Below, piece after piece: positions 45,741 to 57,536 of a stretch of DNA of 64,000 bases. Source of the DNA: Opisthorchis felineus (Eukaryota; Platyhelminthes; Trematoda; Opisthorchiida; Opisthorchiidae); assembly GCA_004794785.1 (NCBI GenBank), contig SJOL01006494.1:16690-80689 (forward strand). Direction: 5' to 3'. Position numbers and translations under genes: made by a program. Numbering within the stretch: position 1 is the stretch's first letter; every line of letters starts with the position of its first letter. A model generated the notes under the pieces. It saw nothing but the letters and a program-made list of their open reading frames with translations. It searched no databases and was not told where the DNA came from.

Positions 45741-46930
45741 GGCACTATGTCATTATTCCCCATTGTGCCTGTACATGAATTTGTGGAAGTTACGCGCGAT
45801 TACGTTCACGTCAGCAAAATCATCCTTAGAATAGCAGCAGCGGAACTGAAAAGACTAATCTAGTTTGGCGCAGATGTTAGTTTCAGCTTCCAAGGTCAAG
45901 ATTGCAGAACGTTGAATATCTCACTATGGGAAACCCACTTGGTCCCACCTTAGCAAATACATTTAAAGCCAGTAAAGAAAAACGAGTGGAAGATCTCATT
46001 GGACCGATCAACTTCTACAAATGTTTGTAAATAAAATCTTAGTGATCACATGATCAGTGAAAGAAGCAATGTAGATTTTCAAGACAGCGGACGACGCTCA
46101 TCCAAATATTAGGTCAATAGTTGACGATGTATGATGTATGATTTAGACTGCAAGAATGAATGTGCATCAATGTGAACCACTGCGGAAGATGAATGACTGA
46201 TGAATGAATGTGTTGCTCCACCGAGACATCGGAACACTTCACAGGTGAGTTTACCGGAAGCCACTGGGCTGGCTCGCCTTCCATTCATCCACTTATCTGA
46301 CTTTCCCGGAGGTGGCTATTTAGAGCTTTTCATAATGGAGCGAGAAAAATTTACATCAAAGATACCATCGAAATAGATCATAGGTGTACTTCGCTCACCA
46401 GAATTCGTAAAAAATCACAGCATTTTCCCCTGAAAAATGAACGGGCGTTTTTGGTCTCAAAGACAGAACTTTTATCCCATTTCAGGGGAGATGATAGCGT
46501 GCTGGTGGAACAGATGCTTAGCGCAGCTGTTAAACGCACCCATGTCGATACCAGACCTTTAGCTATCTTTGTCTGCAACATAGTACTGACCTCTGAAGCC
46601 AAAGTTGAACTACCTCGTTACACTATTCTCAGTCTCATTTATCGATTTACGTGTGAGTGCTCGATCACTAAACTATACGGAACTATGACGCCACTTTGAA
46701 GTACGCAGACCGAACAAATCCCTAATTGAACGCAAAAACTTAGAAGTCATCAGTCTCACTACACCTAAACAAGAATTTGAAGACGGTTGAACGATCGATA
46801 TCTATAGTTCGGCATTTACCTGAAACTGGGTGTCATGTCGACCCGGCATCTGCTTTCCACATCATGAAAACAATTGCGGGGCATGCGTTGCTGTAGGACA
46901 ACGAATCCATTTCTATCAAAAAAAGGACAA
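45741..46930 (+). mobile_element. Penelope-like element, decayed reverse transcriptase and linker to C-terminal region
   Basis: Pieces in consecutive frames follow the order of a Penelope-like polyprotein. MSLFPIVPVHEFVEVTRDYV and GADVSFSFQGQDCRT come first, then MGNPLGPTLANTF (45926), INFYKCL, a degenerate active-site region where YVDD is replaced (VNKILVIT) and DDAHPNIRS. After a tandem-repeat patch at about 46125-46205 come VYRKPLGWLAF and a 120-codon open frame to 46699 containing FRGDDSVLVEQMLSAAVKRT and YRFTCEC. Finally IVRHLPETGCHVDPASAF is read near 46804. The MG.PLGP.LA box and the RFTCEC box before a GIY-YIG endonuclease are typical of Penelope-like elements (family knowledge). The GIY-YIG motif is not intact here (KLYGTM). 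At least three frameshifts and several stops make it inactive. Confidence 0.85.
46125..46205. repeat. Short tandem repeat patch inside the Penelope-like element
   Basis: GATGTATGATGTATGAT and GATGAATGACTGATGAATGAATG: imperfect units of a TGTATGA/TGAATGA type, where the element should encode the sequence after the active site. Confidence 0.6.
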
Positions 46931-47172
46931 GAAATGTGTAAACAGAATTAACTGGTAATATCGTTGGCACTCCCTTGCTTTCTGCATTCCGATTGAAAAA
47001 GATCTCGTTTCACTCTATTCATCTCATGTTGTACTGTTTTGTACATCGGACGAGGCACGGTGAGGTACACCCGGATTAGCTTGAAACAGCCCATTCCCCT
47101 GTGCTTTCCGCAATTTAGAGACGGAAATGTCATGCTTTATATCCATTTTTTGGTTAGAAATGCCTGGATTGT
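46931..47172. other. Sequence between the Penelope-like element and the gap
   Basis: It may hold the 3' end of the element. Not readable as protein. Confidence 0.3.
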
Positions 47173-48132
47173 NNNNNNNNNNNNNNNNNNNNNNNNNNNN
47201 NNNNNNNNNNNNNNNNNNNNNNNNNNNNNNNNNNNNNNNNNNNNNNNNNNNNNNNNNNNNNNNNNNNNNNNNNNNNNNNNNNNNNNNNNNNNNNNNNNNN
47301 NNNNNNNNNNNNNNNNNNNNNNNNNNNNNNNNNNNNNNNNNNNNNNNNNNNNNNNNNNNNNNNNNNNNNNNNNNNNNNNNNNNNNNNNNNNNNNNNNNNN
47401 NNNNNNNNNNNNNNNNNNNNNNNNNNNNNNNNNNNNNNNNNNNNNNNNNNNNNNNNNNNNNNNNNNNNNNNNNNNNNNNNNNNNNNNNNNNNNNNNNNNN
47501 NNNNNNNNNNNNNNNNNNNNNNNNNNNNNNNNNNNNNNNNNNNNNNNNNNNNNNNNNNNNNNNNNNNNNNNNNNNNNNNNNNNNNNNNNNNNNNNNNNNN
47601 NNNNNNNNNNNNNNNNNNNNNNNNNNNNNNNNNNNNNNNNNNNNNNNNNNNNNNNNNNNNNNNNNNNNNNNNNNNNNNNNNNNNNNNNNNNNNNNNNNNN
47701 NNNNNNNNNNNNNNNNNNNNNNNNNNNNNNNNNNNNNNNNNNNNNNNNNNNNNNNNNNNNNNNNNNNNNNNNNNNNNNNNNNNNNNNNNNNNNNNNNNNN
47801 NNNNNNNNNNNNNNNNNNNNNNNNNNNNNNNNNNNNNNNNNNNNNNNNNNNNNNNNNNNNNNNNNNNNNNNNNNNNNNNNNNNNNNNNNNNNNNNNNNNN
47901 NNNNNNNNNNNNNNNNNNNNNNNNNNNNNNNNNNNNNNNNNNNNNNNNNNNNNNNNNNNNNNNNNNNNNNNNNNNNNNNNNNNNNNNNNNNNNNNNNNNN
48001 NNNNNNNNNNNNNNNNNNNNNNNNNNNNNNNNNNNNNNNNNNNNNNNNNNNNNNNNNNNNNNNNNNNNNNNNNNNNNNNNNNNNNNNNNNNNNNNNNNNN
48101 NNNNNNNNNNNNNNNNNNNNNNNNNNNNNNNN
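47173..48132. other. Assembly gap, 960 N
   Basis: 960 undetermined bases. The three long ORFs that cross it are artefacts of translating N. Confidence 1.
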
Positions 48133-48885
48133 TATTGTCTCATTTTCGAATGGGATCCTATGGGAATTTCTAACCAGATTTCCGCTTCGCTTTCGTTCCG
48201 CCGGGAGTTGTCACTAATGATGTTCTGATTTTTTGTCGCACATGGAAGGTAGTCGATGGCAACGTCGGTATATAGACTTGTCTACTCAATTACTAAACGG
48301 ACTGCTCAATCTCACCTGAAATGGCCAGCAGTTTCAGTGAAACATTATTTCAATGTTCTTGACTAACTACCAGTTCAGTTTGTTTTCATAAGTGGGACCT
48401 AATATAGTGTTATGGAAGAAGAAATATCCCAACTAAGTTAAGACATTCATAACGACATTGCTGACCAAGAAAACCGATTCCGCATTGAGCCATTCTGAAC
48501 GGCGCGGCATGAAAGCTTCCTATTCACCATGCACGGCAGCTTGGTTGCTGTACAATTCACAAAAAAACAAGATGCATAAGGCAGGGATTTAATGCCTAAG
48601 GAGTTAAGAAAACAAACTTTTTGTACGCGGATCTACAGGAAATAAAATCTATCGCCAAATTCATTCGGTAAGTCTAAACAAACCTCACGAAAACGAAAGC
48701 CAATCGCATTGAAATGGAAGTAGATTTTGACCTTGTGATGTTTACTTGTACCTAAAAAAAGATAATCTATGTGTCAAAATTAGTCCACCAAAAATAGTTT
48801 TGGAGAAGGGAAAAAACGGCTAGGTCTTACAACAATGGCTTTTGCTGAATAGAGCTGGTTCAAGAACACGTATAGAGTCGTTCTT
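48133..48885. other. Intergenic, no gene seen
   Basis: No ORF or repeat recognised. Confidence 0.4.
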
Positions 48886-48887
48886 AC

Positions 48888-48970
48888 TTTGGTTTCTAGT
48901 CCTTTGGTGGCCGATTCAGCGGCACATTTCGGACTATGTTGGCCTACTTTATACAGCTTCACATTCCAAC
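48888..48970 (-). CDS. Candidate 83-base exon, unknown protein
   Basis: Acceptor TTATCTGTTCATAAG and a strong donor, ACCAAA|GTAAGA, frame 27 codons reading NVKLYKVGQHSPKCAAESAT and then KGLETK. It would enter in phase 1 and leave in phase 0. No partner exon was found and no domain recognised, so this may be chance. Confidence 0.25.
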
Positions 48971-49149
48971 CTTATGAACAGATAAAGCGGGAAAGAAAAT
49001 GGTATAAACGTTAAACACACTGATACGATTTTCTATCTTGGCTTTCGTTTGCTGCGTTCAGTCACTCAATATACCCTAAATGTGAGGCTACACAACGACG
49101 CAGAAACACTGAACGCTCGCCACACGAAAAGTTATTTACATTGGCAAGA

Positions 49150-49412
49150 ATACATGAACACATCGTTCGACAGAAGATATGAAATGGACTACCATCCCCC
49201 GAACGATAGCAAAATCCCTGTCGAAGGTTTTCTGCTCTACAGATTTTCGTCAGCAAGTGGAGTTTACCTGGGATCTATTCTTTGATACCATCAAGTTCTA
49301 TGTTTTTGATCCCGATTTTATTGAATGGCTAACGAAGAAGGGCAAAGGAACCCACCTTACACTCGTTCTTGGGGTCAGAATGATGAATAAATGTCATACA
49401 CACCACTGGTGA
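49150..49412 (+). pseudogene. Possible coding exon or frameshifted gene remnant
   Basis: One frame reads RRYEMDYHPPNDSKIPVEGF up to about 49230. Another, entered by a good acceptor (TTTTCTGCTCTACAG at 49230-49244), reads FRQQVEFTWDLFFDTIKFYV, FDPDFIEWLTKKGKGTHLTL and ends near a GT at about 49371. Amino-acid use looks protein-like in both. The pattern of an aromatic/acidic block followed by a K.G.HLTLVLG strand faintly recalls the catalytic-domain segment of family 31 glycosidases, but I would not assign it. Either two exons or one exon with a frameshift. Confidence 0.3.
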
Positions 49413-49414
49413 AG

Positions 49415-52140
49415 AATCATTTAGTTAGTTTACCCTTTCAGTGTGGTTTCAGAGAAAGATTCATGCCCCGAAAATTTTAGACAAGGTTGGCCATATCTAA
49501 TAACCGGATACGATAAACGTAAATACCTTACACGTAAATGCTACGGCAAGTTTAATTGGCATACACCTCTGTGTTCAGGAAAACTGAAGTGAAACGAAAT
49601 CGAGCCTGTTACTTTCCTCACTTTATTCAGTCTGACAGCGATTCTGTGGTTAACATTTATAAGAGCATCATTTCAAAGCCTAACCTCCTTCAAATACAAT
49701 GACTTTTGGTCCAGCCACACACAACTACCTAAAATCTAGCCTCTTACGGAGCCAGCCCATGAAAGCCATTACTCATTGCTCATAGGCCCAAACTACTCAT
49801 CGTCACTCCTATGGCTGATAGCCTATTTAGCTTTGCATCCTTGGTGAGGATATATTTCAGGTATGCGCACAGCGAATTGCGCTTTTTCACATTAGGCAGC
49901 AGTTTAGATTCAGCCGCTGCGATTAGCTCATCCTACTCATAACACTAGATGGCCCCACAATGGTCTCCACCGAGACGCGATTTAATTATGGTACATTTGA
50001 AAACGTGTATTTGAAAACGATTGTTAACTGCTTGACGCCACAGTATTTCATTCTCCCAGGTAACATAGGATAGAATCAGTCGCACTCAGAAACGGCGTGG
50101 TCACTTTAGTGGCCTACCTGTGACCGCTTTGATTAAGCGGTTTTCCCATGTCTAAGTTGAACTAGGACCCTGGTCGCTCGTGAGCAGTTTCTGATATCCG
50201 TACCAACAGAGATGATGTTTCATCAATAGGACATCATAGGTGAGCGGATATCTAGCGTGGATATTGAAACTACGATATTTATTCAAATCCATCACTGATT
50301 TAGGCTCAGTTCCCATAAATACGATTTTTTGTATTTCGCATACCTGGAGCTCCTGTAAAATGGTCTTCTAGATTGTTTTGTAGTACCTATTAGTATGTTA
50401 CTCATATGTGAATACCTCGCGAATAATGTGATAAAGTGGACCTGAGAGTGTCGTTGCCGACAAAAATTGGCCGTATCCAGTACGATCCGTGGTTAACTGG
50501 TACGTTGCGGAAATTCCAATGCACTATTTTTACTATAATGTTTACATTAAGTTTGGTTTACATTTTCCACTGTTCATTTCATGTTTTATCACTCACTCAA
50601 TACCAACAACAGAAACGAGCCCACTTCTTCTCCGGGATGTGCGAATATAACTCTCTGCGTCACACTGCAGTTTGAAGAGTAGTAAAATATATTCTGCAAT
50701 CCGCTCCATTAGGTGAAATAATTTGTATAGGTTCAGACCATCCAATGTGATATTAACTTTAGTTCACTCTACTGTAAGCTTCGTTAATCCATATTTTCCA
50801 GATCATCTTGAACAGTATTCGTTGTTTTAAAACTATCTCTGATGCTTCAAGGGTAAAAAAAATCGCACACAACTCCTCATTCTTTTCCCACAGAAAAATG
50901 CTAAATGGTCCTGCGAACTTCAATTTCTCTCGGTATGGGACTTTTTTCAGCACAATAATCAATAAACTGATGTTTGACGTCACATTAAGCAAGCAGGTCA
51001 GATGAAACTATGCGCGCTCAAGTGGACTGTTTATAGAGGACGCATTTATTGATGGCACATTTAGACCCTATATATCCCATTTCAGAGAACAGCCCTTTCT
51101 ACTTCATTTTTTGCGACAGCCTTATCGCTCAATTTATATGTACACCTGATTCCATCTAGGTTGTATTCAAGCGTGTTATATCTTGACGCTTTTTACTAAC
51201 TCATCCATTTTTCTTAATATTTAAGCTAGTGTAGAGATAGTTTCAATAACTTCGTCGACCGTTCATCTAACAGCGAACAAAACTAATTCTCCATTTATAT
51301 GCTAGTACCATTTGAGTTAAAAGGGATTGGTCTTTCCCAATCCTGATCACACCAAGTCCGATTTATATACATACCGGCAAATGAGACTGTGAAATATTGA
51401 TGTTGCTTGCCTCATCTTCGAGCATAAAAATGACTACTATCTTTCTCGGTCAAGAAAACATGTGAACTACTACAGTTTGATCCTCTCACATATGTATTGA
51501 CGTTTGTCCAAATTGACAAGTTATACAGGTGTTCTTGCACTGATAAATAACTCAACGACGATTCTTTCAGTACAACATATTAAGTTGCCTGTAGATGTAT
51601 ACGCTTTCCAAGTGAGTAAGCTTTCGTTACTAATCCCACAAATTTTGGAAACATTTCTTTTCTAACCTTCCAGCAGATGTTTAGTCGTTTTTTCAGGCTG
51701 TCATTCAATCCTAAAGGGACGGTCATCGAGAAACGTTAACAAAGTTCGTTTCTGCTCATCCTCACTTGCAACATGAACCCTGCAGATATCTCACTTTCAC
51801 TTCGTTTCCGTTCCTCAAAGTTTAACGCTATCGTTTATTTTTGAAGAGCGTGGTCACGGACATAAAAAGTGAATGCAAACAATGAACGTGAAAGGGTTAC
51901 AGGAGAATATGAGATAAAAGAGAGAATCGTCTCATTCGAAGTCATGCCACTAACAGTTCCAGTCACATAAGATGAATCCCAACGTATGTAAGAATTTTTG
52001 GTGTGGAAACACGCGTGTAAAGACTAAGAACCGAAGAAAGGACAAACAATGCTGAATGCTCTTCAAGGCGCGGTAAGCGCTAGCACAGTCAAGACTCGCA
52101 AATCAGGCACAAAGTGTCTGTCATACTGGGTCTGGTGTGA
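49415..52140. other. Intergenic, no gene seen
   Basis: Only short ORFs on both strands; no repeat recognised. Confidence 0.4.
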
Positions 52141-52141
52141 G

Positions 52142-53400
52142 ATTCAATGGCAAGAATGTACACTCAACGACATGTACCACGCATAAAAGTGTCGTTAGTA
52201 GGCAGAGAGCCCACAATGGCATGCAAACACAAGTCACTAACTGTGACCTTAGGAAGTCCCAGTCCAATAACAGCCTTGGCGGATTTGAGGAAAGCAGATC
52301 CCTCGATAAGAGATGATCATCGGTTGGTGGACCAAAAAGTCGACATCACAAACAATTGCCGCGGTATTTCACTCCCATAGATCAGCTAATGATATACAAC
52401 GCGATAGTGAAACAAGTAAAACAAACAGTCCCTCTTGTGTTGAGGTCTCGACTGGTAATCGATTGTTTGCAGCCTTTTTTAGCTACATATTACGGAAGGG
52501 ATTGTTCTTCTGTATCTATATTAGTTTCTAAAGCAGAGGCTAAAGTGATTTTGTCCAGTAACCAGTGTTGCCAGTACTAGATTATCTGGCAAATTACTCT
52601 ACGCAGAAAATACTCGTCAGTCTAAATGATCTTGAAAGAATATCAGGTTACTGCGAGTCTATGACTATTCGCTGACGACTCAGTAAAAATGGATCAACCG
52701 ACTCTAAACTACGATCGTGGGCCGAATGTGCTTTATAGGGAAAACAGGGACAGAGTTATCCAGTCGGATAATTTAGGCAGGATGGTTACCCGTCGGGACG
52801 TGAAAGTTCAGGCAAATGACGGGAATGACGAGGAACGCTTGGTACATATTGTTCAGGGATGGAACATTGAAGAAAGTTATTTGTTGCGCACTGTGGTTGA
52901 TGGTATGCTACCTTAAACGTTTTCCTTTCAAATCAAAACGAGTTCCGTAAAAACTTTTCTTTTGCAGAATAGTTTCTAGCCACCGGAAACTCTTTTTCCG
53001 TAAAAGAGGTTAACAGGTAATGCGCGTCGCTTTGGGTTCAAAAAACGTTTCCCCATTTTATGATAACGTCACCCTTGCTCGTCGTCAGTTTTTTTTTTGC
53101 AAAAACGAGAAAGCACCCATGCTGCGTTTGGACGAAGATTTGGCCGCAACATTTTATGGTCCGCAGGGCAATTCTAAAATGATACACCGGCCCGAGATCT
53201 AGAGTGTTCGGAGACGCCTGTTACAGATGCTTATTCAGCTTCCCATAGTAGACAACGATACACGCATTGTTGATGAATACCGGGTTACAGTAGGTGCAGC
53301 TAGAACACGCATACTTGACAACAGATATCAACGGGGATTACGTGTACATTGTTTTGGATGCATCCATAGGGCGGAGTAAGGTACACGCAGAATGTGGAAT
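52142..53400 (+). pseudogene. Decayed coding-like segments, unknown family
   Basis: Several plus-strand pieces read like protein. At 52356-52580 a 74-codon frame contains MIYNAIVKQVKQTVPLVLRS. At 52689-52916 a frame with a good start context (AAAAATGG) reads MDQPTLNYDRGPNVLYRENR and EERLVHIVQGWNIEESYLLR, with a GTATGC donor-like site near its end. At 53020-53390 one frame with a single internal stop contains LQMLIQLPIVDNDTRIVDEY and ARTRILDNRYQRG. They lie on the same strand and close together, so they may be remnants of one gene or transposon. I recognise no family. Confidence 0.35.
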
Positions 53401-55240
53401 TTGATTCAGTAATGCTTTGAATCATAGCACATGTCAACTGTTGGTGAAAAGGAAGGAATAAAAAAATTGCTGGTAAGTTAAAAAAATGTGTGAATTTGAG
53501 ACACTAGACTTTGACTTAAGATACCTGTCAGTGGTAACAAATACATAACTCTAAGAACCATTGTACTTAGACCTAGGTTTGAGGATGTTAAGGACAACCA
53601 ATAGTTCCATAGTAAGAACCACGTAGGCTCCAGTACGTAGCTGTATAATTCATCGTACCATTAATTAAACTCGGCTATTTGACCAACTCAGTCAACTAAA
53701 ATGTACACACACTGGGTTCGCTGCAGAGTTTCTGTCGCTTCCCGTAATTGGGAACGAGCAGTGAGATCCGTACACCTAATATCTACTAGTACTTCTCCTC
53801 GACAACCTTGCTTACTGGTCTTGTTTTTGCGCGCAAAGACCCACTACATCTTAATGAACTGTTGTTCTAGTAAGCTGTGCCCTCGTGTACTAGGATTCTT
53901 CCTTTTTGCATGAGTATCATATGAGTAAGGAGGGAAATCTCTTGGCATCACCCACGTAGTTGGTCAATGGCTAGGGGGTTTCGGTGAAGTAGTAATTGCA
54001 ACTAAAAACCCCGAAGACAGGCATCCAGAACCCTTAAATTCACTGCAGCGGTTGACTTATCCTGACAAGCACAACTAGTGCCTTTTTCACGACGATGGAT
54101 TAATACAATTTCAACTTCAGCAAAGTAAATGGAAACGGTTTTTTCTTAGAAAGTGCCCGTATAGAGTCTTGTTACATGGCGGCTTCAAATGGAAAAGAGT
54201 GTAGTTAATAGGCACTTAGTGTATCCTGGGTTAACATGATCGATTCATAAGCATAACGGGCACGCTTCGGCATGCTTTACGTCCATTAATTTTAAAGTAC
54301 TGATTGCCTGACATGAGAAGATCTCATATAAGCTCCACTGGAGAAGTAAAATGAGATACTTTGCCAGATGTATATTTGAGTTCTTGCACAAGCGTGCTAA
54401 TCACCCACGTGTGCAGTGAACGCCCCAGGTGAATTTTTGGAGTATGTTGTAGGAAGGACAAGAAGGTTCTTAACCATAAGCTTGAGGTTTGCCAAAGTGG
54501 CTGACGAAAGACGGCACAGGACACCTTCGACAACGCCCGGACAGTAGCTGTACCAAAAAGCTAGATGAGTTTCGAAGTGTCACTGGTCAGAATAGACCTA
54601 ATTTCCTTGAGAAGGAGCTGTGGTAATTAAACGACTGGATCCTGATCTGTTATTCCAAAAGGTGGTTTTAAAATTTGCTGTAAGCTGATGAACATAACTT
54701 AGATGTTTGTTCTCCATTTCCCCCTTCTACCTTTATTTTCTCGGCATATCTCCTCGGCACCTCCTAACATACATAACGTTAAATAGATAACATACGGAAT
54801 GTGATTATTAATCTCGTGTAGATTCCCGTTTATTGATTCGATATTACTTTTTTCCGAAAAAAATCAGTTGCCTGAGCATTTGCAGCCCATTTTTACACAG
54901 GTTTCGCTCGTCATCATTTTGTTGATCTAACAGACTTCGATAGTTTCCGGGATATCTGTTCATAGTTATTCTACCGATTGCAGGTTGTGGAAGAAGAAGT
55001 AACGAATTCGTATCAGAGCAAATCATCCTCCCAGAATGTCAGTTGTCCTTCTTCCATTTTACCTCATGACTTTCAGTCTCTTCAAAAGGGACACCATTTG
55101 AGAGACATCAAACCCCCTCTTAAATTTATTTGTTGGTTACCTAGATCAATAAATGATCGCAAATAGACCAAACTAAAGCGGTTTTATCCTAGTCAGCGGA
55201 TGCGTACATGAACTAAGCCGCTTCCGGTTCCAGAAACTAA
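53400..55240. other. Intergenic, no gene seen
   Basis: Short ORFs only. No repeats recognised. Confidence 0.4.
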
Positions 55241-55247
55241 CCATCAC

Positions 55248-55965
55248 CTGTTGCACCGACTTCCCAGCAGCCATTGACCTGCCCGAAACGGCTCCGTTTG
55301 CTCCACGGTGTAGGATGGTTGTCTGTTCGGAAGGTCTTCGACTTTTGTCATGGCCAAATATTTATAGCTAAAGGCTCGCGCCTGTACGTATGATGTGGAA
55401 ATGATGTCGTTTGGCCTGGAATCCGGCATAAATTGGGGTTGTCCATTGACATCGATGCTGTCCGATTTTGTGGTTGGCTTAACTATCCGGATAGTCAAAC
55501 TACGTGATACACAGATATGTAGTTGTTCTGAGTAAAAGTTCAAAAGGAGGTCTTTATGCCAAGGAGCATCAGTTGTAGTCCGCGAATCGTACCAGTCATG
55601 CTAAGTTCTTCATAACTACCCTGACTACACGGGTCAAACGGATATCTCCCAATGGTGAGGAAATATCCTTTGAGTACACGGCGAAAAGAGCCGAGTTTTG
55701 CATCGCCAATGAAAAGAGAATGTTTGGGTGGTAGAATAACTTCTTCTTGAAATGCTCGGAAATCAAGCACAACACGGAGCTTTGCGTGCATAAAGTTACC
55801 TACCCGTTGGTACTAACGTGCACATATGAAAACTTTCCCCTCCCAGTTGATGACATTCTATGGCTAGAGACAGTAGCCTCTGAAGTCTTCGACACATGCT
55901 GGCGGTTCGCTGGATTGTTGAAGTATCCAACAGTGGTGTCGGGCGACATTACCAAGGCATCCCAT
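55248..55965 (-). pseudogene. Coding-like segment in three successive frames, unknown protein
   Basis: On the minus strand three open frames follow each other almost without overlap. Frame one (55965 to about 55805) reads DALVMSPDTTVGYFNNPANR and RGKFSYVHVS. Frame two (to about 55610) reads LRVVLDFRAFQEEVILPPKH and GYFLTIGRYPFDPCSQGSYE. Frame three reads HDWYDSRTTTDAPWHKDLLL and YVQARAFSYKYLAMTKVEDL. The last frame ends at a donor-like CAACAG|GTGATG just before its stop, and the first starts after an acceptor-like TTGTAAAG. This looks like one exon with two frameshifts (decay or assembly error); micro-introns of 19-24 bases would be unusually short. No family recognised. Confidence 0.4.
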
Positions 55966-57319
55966 CTTTACAAGCTAGTTCAAGCAACGACACTTACTAC
56001 GCTCCAGACATAAACTGCACAAACTTACACGGAATAAGTAGACCAGTCGAAGTTATCTCTTGGCTTCGTCCACGCGACTGTCAAAAAATCTGGTTATCTT
56101 AATCCGTACTCCTAACTTTTCATATGCCGTATGTAGGGTTTAAAAGGTCCCACATTTGTGATCTATGAATTCGAGACTGATTATTACCAGGGTAAGATTG
56201 ACCTTAGGATCACTTACAATCTAAATTTTAGCAACCGTGTGCAAGATGGCTCTTCCTGGAAAAGAGGCACTAGAAAACCTAGATATCACTCATGAAAATC
56301 AGTTTAATCGCTCACGATTGCATACTGTCTACTGAATTTTTTCGTTGTAACCGCAGTCTGCCGATATTCTGCTCCGACACTCACTCATGAGGTACAGCAG
56401 TTCGAAACTCTGCCTCATCCTCACACACGAGAGTGATGCCAAAACGTTAGGCAACGCGTAAATGTTCTCCACTGAAACTCAAATAGCGAGGGCCTGAAAA
56501 TACATTTTCAGAAAACATCTGATCTTACTGAGGTATATTTTGTACGTTTAACTCCACACACCACCACTTAACAGCAAACCTGAAAAATTCACGAGCTCCA
56601 AATTGCAATTCTGCGTAATTCCATGCTTCAATAACGATTAGAATTTTCCGGCGACGGAACCCCATGTACACGACTTAGTGTCGCCTAAGACAAGTTGTCT
56701 GTTGCGCTAGAAATTCGCTCAATAAAAAGGCCTAATCTGTAACATTTTTCAAACTGTTCGCATTGTCCATTTTGGATGTAATATTATGCATTTGGTTGTA
56801 AATGAACTCTAATGCGTGTCAGTTAGTTACCATTTGGCTGGAAAAGCATTTCGGCATTCAACAGTGGCTTTGACGTGCTCCTGTGCAAGGTTTGCAGTAT
56901 ATTTGGTTACCTGTTGACAATTCGTTTTTGAGGACTCGCTCGCATCACCCATATATCTACAGTTTACTTATTCTATTCAGATTGGCTCACTAAGTTTAGG
57001 TGGGATCGGAATGAAACAAGCAGCCTGAGAAGGTGCTTATCATCTGGCATTATTATACTGCGAATATGAGTTCAAATCAGACAGTTATCCACAAAATACA
57101 CAAAAGTGATGTTTGGTTTCTACTACCTACGTGCGATTCTTTGAATACTCAGCAAGTAAACTCCAAAGACACTGATAGTTGGACGTCACATAAGCAGGGC
57201 TGATGGATATGTCGTAACTTTTGTTGAGGGATTTCGGCCAAAATAAGCCTCAAAATCTGGTCTATGGTCTCAGGATGATAGAGGCTATTCTGTAAGTGTT
57301 TTCATAGACTAACTGAAAG

Positions 57320-57410
57320 TAGTTTATGGACGTAACACGCTACTCATAAGGTTGCTGAAAACTCTTTGACGGCCCGAGACCGGTAGTATATTTTCAGGAA
57401 CTGACGGTTT
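57320..57410 (+). repeat. Modular dispersed repeat, opening module
   Basis: ACGCTACTCATAAGGTTGC, TGAAAACTCTTTGACGGCCC and GAGACCGGT correspond to the module at 2370-2430. Confidence 0.6.
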
Positions 57411-57483
57411 TTAGGATGATGCCACAGGAAGAACGCACTCATGAGTTTAGTGCGTGAACTTCCAGTCAATTACGGCAGTGAGG

Positions 57484-57536
57484 CATCAGTGTTGAACACT
57501 GATGTCATGCTGTCGATGATGATGATGATGATGAAG
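57484..57536. repeat. Nine-pair hairpin followed by GAT microsatellite
   Basis: CATCAGTGT-TGA-ACACTGATG (57484-57504) is a perfect inverted repeat, followed by about seven GAT units (57515-57536). A 3' hairpin plus trinucleotide tail is a common LINE or SINE terminus, but no element body was recognised upstream. Confidence 0.6.

Noticed and set aside
47039..48217. Three long ORFs across the gap
   Set aside because: They consist almost entirely of translated N.
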